Positions 58,150 to 64,000 of a DNA stretch of 64,000 nt are shown here, piece after piece. The translations under genes were made by a program, and so were the position numbers. Where the stretch lies: assembly GCA_027604505.1 (NCBI GenBank), contig JADIIX010000091.1, positions 1 to 64,000 on the forward strand, given 5' to 3'. The notes beneath the pieces were generated by a model. The model did no database searches and was not told the DNA's origin. It saw only the letters and a list, made by a program, of their open reading frames with translations. Position 1 is the stretch's first letter; the number at the start of each line of letters is the position of its first letter. The stretch is from Gonapodya sp. JEL0774 (taxonomy: Eukaryota; Monoblepharomycota; Monoblepharidomycetes; Monoblepharidales; Gonapodyaceae).

Positions 58150-59838
58150 TCAAGTACACAGAAACTGTTGAACTTTATGCTCACTCCACAACTTTTCTGT
58201 GATTCCGAATTCCTCCAAATTCTCCTTCACAAGATACCACTGGCGATCCGTCAAACAATATCTGCGGAATACATCACCAGTGTGGCCCACATTCGTGTGA
58301 AATAGAATGTTCAGTAGCATCTCCGAGTCCTTCCAATCAGGCGTTTCAAGACCGCCGGTCGGGATGCCCGAGAATCCGGCGACCAAGCCGACTTTCAACG
58401 GCGCGGAACGCCAACTCCTCAATGTCAGGAAAGGTCCACACTGCATCTTCCCCCGGACCTGGTTTCTTGTAGTATAAGAATAAACTCGTCCTCACTCCAT
58501 CGCGAGCTTGTCGAAAGTTGTGTGCGGCGTCGGGGTGATGTGGATCGTTGTACAACCGACACGCATACGCATTGTTCTGGAGAAGGAGTGTCTCTTCGGG
58601 CAACCGAAACAGAGGCCTTGCGAAATCGTCTGTCAGCGGATCGGTGAGATCCTTGCGGGCGAATTCTCTCAAATTGAAGTCCTCGTACTCAGAGACCGCT
58701 TCGTCGGGCTCCTCGGGCATCCTGTATCTCCATTCGTAGTCGAGCGCAAATATGCGATATTTGTTGAAGTCCAGATGAACAGTCGAGCCGTTGCTGTCGA
58801 TGAGGGTGTGGTGCGGTAGAATGACGTTGAACCCCGTCCTCATGCGGTGCCTGACCTCTTGGGGAGGATCGCCAAGACCATTCACGAGAGTAATAATCAC
58901 GTGGAGAGATAGACGCCGGCCTGGTTGGATTTCGTACATGATGGTGTCCCATCATGTGCGACAGACGAAGCGATGCGTGGCAAACCACTCGGGCGTGTAA
59001 ATGTAGGCGAAGATGCTGCAGAGTTTTTCCGGAGGGAAATGCGCGATGGACGCTCGAGGTTGAGAATGAGTTTGCGGCGGAGGTGCAGTCTGGGGAGCGT
59101 CTGCCCCAGTCACAGCGAAAAGAGGTTTCGAGTGTCCCTCGTGCCCTCGGGGGGAACGTCTCCTCGGGACGCGTCCGTTTGATTGCCACGACATTGTCCT
59201 CAGAAGAGCCTCTGTCACGTTGCCGTTTCCGGGGGGAGGTTGGACGAGGTGGAGTGCGAGGAGAAGGTGGATGTGGTGGAGAAGGTGGCGGAACGCGCTG
59301 CGAGCGCTGTGGCGGTTAAGAGGTTTCATATGGAGAAGGGCGTTCTCGATTGTTCTTCGCATGCGGGGCTGCGATGCTCGTTTCTGGTCGGTGTTGCCTC
59401 TGACGGTGCGAGATATGCGATCGAGAAATCAGACGGTATGGAAGGATGGTGAACGAAGAAGCTCACCTTGGCGACATCTGCCGTGTCCTTCGAAGGGCGA
59501 GTGCGAGGTTTGGGATGGGTGGGGTAGGGCGCGGAGAGTGGGGGGAATGGATTTTCGCGGCATGCCCCGCCCGTTCGAAACGGAGGTTTCCCGCGTTCCG
59601 ACGGACGAAACTCGTTCCCGATGACGTTTCTCACTGCAGGGTAGAGTGAAGATGTCGCCAATGGTGGTTTTGGGGGTGGTTTCGGGACCAGATATGGAGC
59701 ATCGGAGGATGCAGGTTTGGCGCCAGGACGGAGACGGCGAGATGGGCCCGATGCGGCAGGGGCTGGCGGAGAGTGCGTGCCAGAAGCGATGCGGTTCGAA
59801 GGTAAGTGTCCGCGTGGTGCAGTCGTTCCCGCGGCCAT
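58150..59838 (-). CDS. F-box-like protein with one in-frame TGA
   Basis: Exons 59838-59467, 59383-58400 and 58329-58150 join in phase for 511 codons. The N-terminus is Pro/Ser-rich. Near codon 265 an F-box-like helix pair appears: HFPPEKLCSIFAYIYTPEW then ATHRFVCRT. A TGA at 58954-58952 follows directly, and the same frame then continues WDTIMYEIQPGRRLSLHV for another 200 codons with good composition. Trp is expected at this place in F-boxes (CRxW), so TGA probably replaces TGG. It could be a nonsense mutation, a sequence error, readthrough, or removed by a 49-nt intron starting GTCTGT just before. F-box proteins bring substrates to SCF ubiquitin ligases; the substrate region is unrecognised. 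The last splice (donor GTTGAA) is weak. Confidence 0.5.
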
Positions 59839-60057
59839 CAATGTTGGTTTTTGGGTGGGGAAGGAGTTTGGTGATATCAACTTGATAGCTTGTTCTACCC
59901 AGATCTATGTCTATATAGAATTTAGGTCTCTGCTCTAGGTCGTTTACCTAGTTCAAGATAAAAACAAGCAATCTACATAGAGAATCCGCGGTGGTGTAAT
60001 ATAGGAATGGTTCTGTCCGGCTCTTTATAGTCTGGTGATATGCACACGAAGATCAAG

Positions 60058-62117
60058 TCAAAGGCGGCAGGGGACGTTAAACTCTCCATCGCAAGTCGGG
60101 TCTTTGCGCCGCGAGGTGCCAATTTCCACCCATTTCGTTTTTACAACGACGAATATCTGATGATTTGACGCCGCGTGAGTTGCGTCGGTTGAGGTAGTCA
60201 GATTGATGACGGCGCGCTGAGGGTGCTCCTCGATCTTCCAGATTTCACAACTAGACGCTGTTCCTCCATCGGCCTCGGCAAGAATTATTCCTTCCACTTG
60301 ATTTGAGTGAGACATGCATGATTTCTGGGCTGACTTCGACGCGACGGTGTTGGTTAGGAATGGTTGGAAAAGCAACTCGTCGTCTCCGCGATCTTCTCCA
60401 AAGTGAGTTGTGTCGACGATCCCATTCTCCACAGTAGAATCCATAACCGCTGTTTCTCCTTTCCTCTCAAAGAGTTTTTTTGTCACCTTCTCCGTACCTT
60501 CGTGCTCCCGCTCTTCATCAATACTGCCCCTTCCGATCGACTGCCCCCCATCGCATGCCTCGTGTCCTCGCATCTTCTCTTCCATACCTCCTGCGCTATT
60601 TTTTCCACTCCCTCCATCATTTTCATCCACTCCATCTGACTCATCGCTTCCCAACTGTTTGCAGTCGTCCATTTGGGCGTCGAAGACTTTAAGCAGCATA
60701 TCGTTCCACCGTGAGTCATATTCGGCTTGCGCTGATCGAACGAGATATTCCGATGTGGATTCTGATGTCTCCAACAGTGAATCCTTCGGTGCTTTCCTCA
60801 TTGGATACACTAGGTGCTCAGCCAGATTGCCTGTCTCCCCAACAAGTGATGCGGAGCTCAAATGGGATAGGTCATCGGGTTTGTGGTGAGTGGTTCTGCG
60901 AGTGGTGGGTTCGCGGGCAGTTGTGCTTGCCGGGTGGAAGTTTTGCTCCTGACTTCCGACGTCTTCTGAATCAGTGCACACTTGGCACCGGTCTGTCTTC
61001 CCGCCATCAATTGCCGCTTTGAACTCAGTCCTGTCTGAGACATCAATGGCTTCATTATTCCCGACAGGACAGGATGCTCCCTTCGCACATGGTGAGTGAG
61101 CGAAGTACTTAGTGCTGAGAGTTGGAACGCAGAGTGCGTTCTTCGAATCTTTTTCAATGCCTCTCGGCTTACTGGTTCTTGAATCAATGTGGATCAGATG
61201 CTCGTCGCCCTGTCCTTCCACGTTCGATGCGTTCGTTGAGGAACCAGGTTTGCCAGTCCCTACGTGCTTGACAGGTTGGTGGATCGATCTGAAATCGAGT
61301 CCATCTTGAGAGTTATGATCCCTTGATTTGGAGTTCCAACAACAGGGCTTAGACTTTGACTGGTTATTCGGTGAGTCGGAGATGCTCGTTGCTGCAAAAA
61401 GGAGGGTGAACTCACTGTCGGTTTTGTTCCACTGTCGGATTGTTCTTGTTGCTGTGCAATCATCTTCTCGGGCTTACAATTGGACCACCACTTCTTGGTG
61501 GAGTGCTCCTCCTTGTTGCAGTGAGAGACTTGAGTTAAGTCGACCCGTTCTTGCATCTTTCGATTGTTGGGCGACTGAGGTAGCTCTTTGCCTTCCTTCG
61601 ATGCTAACTCCCATAAGCTCTTCTCGTCTCCCAGTAGTCGCTCCCTCAAAGATAGCGAGTCGATGACTTTCATGTCCCCCACTGTTCTCATGAGCATGGA
61701 GTCGTCAGGTGAATTGTTCTTTTCCGAGTCTCTTGGAGTGACTTGCAGGTGTTCTTTGATTCCTTTGTACATCTCAGCTGCGCTGTTCTGATCAGTGGTA
61801 CGTCGACCTTTGAGGATTTGTCGAAGTCTTTTTCGGTCCTCAATTGAGAGGGTGCGCCCCAACATGAGATAAGCTTTGCTGTTCCCGAGCTTCCAATCCC
61901 TCACTCGCTTCCGATACCGAGCGTCCTTTTCCTTGTCGCCTTTGACAGGTTTCTTCAACTTCCCATTTATGTAGTGGAGGTTGTCGTGCATGATGAACCA
62001 GTGATCCACAAACGCCAGCTGAGTATCTAGATTTGTATCGTTGCTCAGATCCAGCTTCTCGTACGGCCAAACAGGTAAATTGTCGGTTAACTTAGTTGAA
62101 CGCATTTTTATGTTCAC
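60058..62117 (-). CDS. Gag-like gene without pol, two large open parts
   Basis: The 5' part (62117-61260) reads PVWPYEKLDLSNDTNLD, WFIMHDNLHYINGKLKK and SKAYLMLGRTLSIEDRKRLR, then SAAEMYKGIKEHL. This resembles the helical gag/UBN2-type domain of copia-like retroelements. A Cys/His stretch (VSHCNKEEHSTKKWWSNCKP) looks like a zinc knuckle that lost its first Cys. The 3' part (61221-60058) is a 387-codon acidic, Ser/Thr-rich frame in another phase. A GTGAGT donor after KPT at about 61418 suggests splicing, but I could not find an acceptor that restores phase. No protease, integrase or reverse transcriptase and no LTRs are seen. It may be a domesticated gag or simply a resemblance. Confidence 0.4.
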
Positions 62118-62248
62118 TGTAGTTGGATTAAAAGTTCAATAGTGAGGCTCTGAACTTGTTTGAAATGGGCTGATCTGCAGTGACAAACAATGTAGAGAAG
62201 CGAGACCAAGTGATTGCTGTCAATGCTAGTGATTAGTTCTGCCACAAG

Positions 62249-62740
62249 ATGAGTACCTTTACTGTTTCCCTAGTCTTCGCTGATCAACATCGATGTGCTG
62301 TGGTCCGATGGGGCAGCTATGAAACTAAAATGGTTCAAATTTCTACCCACGCTTGGGAAATTAACATTCCAACCACCGAGTATGATCCCAAAGCATGTAA
62401 CAAAAGGCTCATTGCATTCTCCGGTCTGCCACTGATGCGTGTTGTGAGCGATTTTGATGTGTTGGTTTGTGCACATCGACTCCAACAACCCATCAGCGCA
62501 CACGGACAATTTTTTTACATGCCATATAAAAGCCGACCCCAAGATTGTTCTCAGAACAGGTCGGGAGCTGAGTGTTCCATGACTTTTGTATTTGACTTTA
62601 CTGCCGGCGAACGAATTGCGCGTACCGTGCCGCTCTCACACTCCAATGTGGTACGTACTACAACACAAATGGATCACCCCTTTGACTTTGAGAGTGACAG
62701 TGGCACGATATGTGGCGGTGATCGGGAATACAATCTCTGA
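62249..62740 (+). CDS. Hypothetical protein
   Basis: An intact 163-codon frame starts MSTFTVSLVFADQHRCAVVR and ends GGDREYNL. It is divergently arranged to the gag-like gene with 131 bp between start codons. It contains LIAFSGLPLMRVVSDFDVLV and CSMTFVFDFTAGERIA, which look folded, but I recognise no domain. No intron is needed. Confidence 0.45.
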   Translation: MSTFTVSLVFADQHRCAVVRWGSYETKMVQISTHAWEINIPTTEYDPKACNKRLIAFSGLPLMRVVSDFDVLVCAHRLQQPISAHGQFFYMPYKSRPQDCSQNRSGAECSMTFVFDFTAGERIARTVPLSHSNVVRTTTQMDHPFDFESDSGTICGGDREYNL

Positions 62741-62849
62741 TCATCCGGGTACATGAGTCTCCCGAACCTCGATCATAGTCCAGAACTGCACACTCAGTCC
62801 AAACTATCACCAATAAATACATAGTATTGGGAACATTGAGCTCACTCTC

Positions 62850-63790
62850 AGAAGTGCCCCGGTTGAACACCGGAACAAGTTTAGGAGAATGAAACGAAAG
62901 TTTCACCATGTTGCCAGCTGTCAGTCGGTATAACCGAGTTAAAGTTGAGTAACACGATCCTGTCGCCGTTCCTCTTCAAGCGTCTGCTCTTGCACATCCG
63001 CTCCTATCCACCACCTTGATCGGAAATAGTAGAGACACTCGTGTCAAATCCAAAAGTTGTGACGTCGTAATCAACTGGGTCGACGTGCGTAGTTACTTTA
63101 GTTGCTTGTGTTAAAATAAGTGAGGACCTGCGCCAGAGGAGGTTTGCGTTAGCAAAGGCGAAAGCTAGGAAATGGGAGACCTCTCCGCTCGCAGAAGAAT
63201 GTTGATCAATGGGGGAAGTTATCGATAATGTAGAGTTGGGGGGAGAGTGATTGGGGATCCCATCGCCTCCATGTTCGTGACTTTCGAAGCAAAAGTGCTC
63301 TGATCGAGGCCGCAGCTTCATTAAAGAATATGTACTGATCAGTCGACGCTCTGGGAATGCTCCGCATTGCGATCAACCAAGCCCTTACCTCAAGATCATC
63401 CACCGATGATGCTGCGTGGACGGATGGAATCCCGTTCATACTCAGTTGAACGATCTCAGCTGTGCACTGCTCGGAGACGGAGTAACCATCAAGGCAGTAC
63501 GCAGTTGAAGGAAAGTCTGAGCTTTTAGGTAACGGTCCAGTGAGGTAGGCGATTCTTCAAGCTGGGAAACATTTGCGATCAACTGGGTGAAGCGCTGAGA
63601 GTCAGTCAAGCACCCACCATTCTCTGTTCCATCACGGTCAAGCCTTTATCAATACCCCAATCATCATTGCGAAGATGAGTGGGATGTCCATGTGTGGCGA
63701 TCAGTCTCGATGAGGTAAGTATTGAAGCCCAGTTCAGACATTCACAGGGGAGATGGAGGTACAGGCAGTGGAAGATAGAATTAATTCCCA
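62850..63790 (-). CDS. Hypothetical multi-exon gene
   Basis: Coding blocks with splice-like borders are RLIATHGHPTHLRNDDWGID then KGLTVMEQRM (about 63700-63617, GTGGGT donor), RIAYLTGPLPKSSDFPSTAY and GYSVSEQCTAEIVQLSMNG (about 63557-63388, GTAAGG donor), LRPRSEHFCFESHEHGGDG to YDVTTFGFDTSVSTI (about 63318-63020), and NMVKLSFHSPKLVPVFNRG (about 62910-62850). They lie in one order and strand, so one gene is likely, but the family is not recognised and phases were not all confirmed. Confidence 0.4.
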
Positions 63791-64000
63791 ATATTCACTA
63801 CATTTGATGTGATTGAGTCTCCATCGTCTGCTCGAGCCTTGGACAACGATCTTGTCATTGGTGGAAGGATGATGTCACCTTTGCAGCCGCTTGGTTTGTC
63901 GGCACTGAGTCTCAACGAGTAGGGAAATACGCTTCTCAGAGAGTGACTAAACTGGTTCGAGCTAGCTCCGGGGAAAGTCTACTTCTGCGGTCGGTTTTCA
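63791..64000. other. Right edge of window
   Basis: It may contain upstream exons of the preceding minus-strand gene; nothing can be called. Confidence 0.3.

Noticed and set aside
1-64000. tRNA, rRNA, CRISPR array or prokaryotic operon
   Set aside because: No B-box-like tRNA core, rRNA stretch, regular repeat-spacer array or operon spacing was seen; introns throughout show a eukaryotic nuclear genome.

Overview
This window reads as nuclear DNA of an intron-rich eukaryote, most likely a fungus. Early-diverging zoosporic fungi (chytrids) would fit, but I infer this from gene style, not from a marker. Genes lie on both strands and are usually cut by many introns of about 50-100 nt with GTGAGT/GTAAGT-type donors. 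Exons can be very small (9, 12, 26 and 37 nt). Because of this, many real genes are visible only after joining exons by hand. I checked reading phase at each junction where exon coordinates are given and say where a junction would not resolve.

Layout. 0-5 kb: the 3' part of a RAMA-domain protein, convergent with a long minus-strand SH3-SH3-UBA-UBA-RING protein. 6-11.5 kb: a one-TM protein, a decayed serine beta-lactamase-like gene, a three-exon 57-residue metallothionein, a free-standing protein built of RNA polymerase II CTD-like heptads, and a coiled-coil protein. 13-21.6 kb: a hotdog acyl-CoA thioesterase, a ten-exon UPF0014/FetB-type permease, a homoserine-acetyltransferase-family hydrolase, and a zinc-finger/TPR/J-domain co-chaperone. 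22.5-25.7 kb: transketolase. 26-27.7 kb: a protein with three PAM2-like (poly(A)-binding-protein-binding) motifs. 28-31.8 kb: gene-poor, with a short tandem repeat. 31.9-38.9 kb: an ankyrin/coiled-coil/SH3 protein and a divergent protein kinase. 38.8-40.2 kb: a weak LRR-like gene containing a strikingly G-rich strand. 41.8-44 kb: a candidate TET/JBP-like 2OG-Fe(II) dioxygenase. 44.5-47.9 kb: nucleoporin NSP1/NUP62. 48.6-51.6 kb: an unrecognised multi-exon gene and a small C2H2 protein with a repeated exon motif. 52-57 kb: peroxisomal-type dienoyl-CoA isomerase, a QCR10-like protein and a zeta-class GST (maleylacetoacetate isomerase). 58-64 kb: an F-box-like gene interrupted by one in-frame TGA, a gag-like gene, and hypothetical genes.

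No operon logic applies. The metabolic genes are scattered housekeeping functions: transketolase in the pentose phosphate pathway, ECH1-type isomerase and thioesterase in fatty-acid breakdown, maleylacetoacetate isomerase in tyrosine breakdown. The most unusual items are the free-standing CTD-heptad protein, the three-PAM2 protein, the dioxygenase candidate, and the domain combinations in the RING, J-domain and kinase genes.
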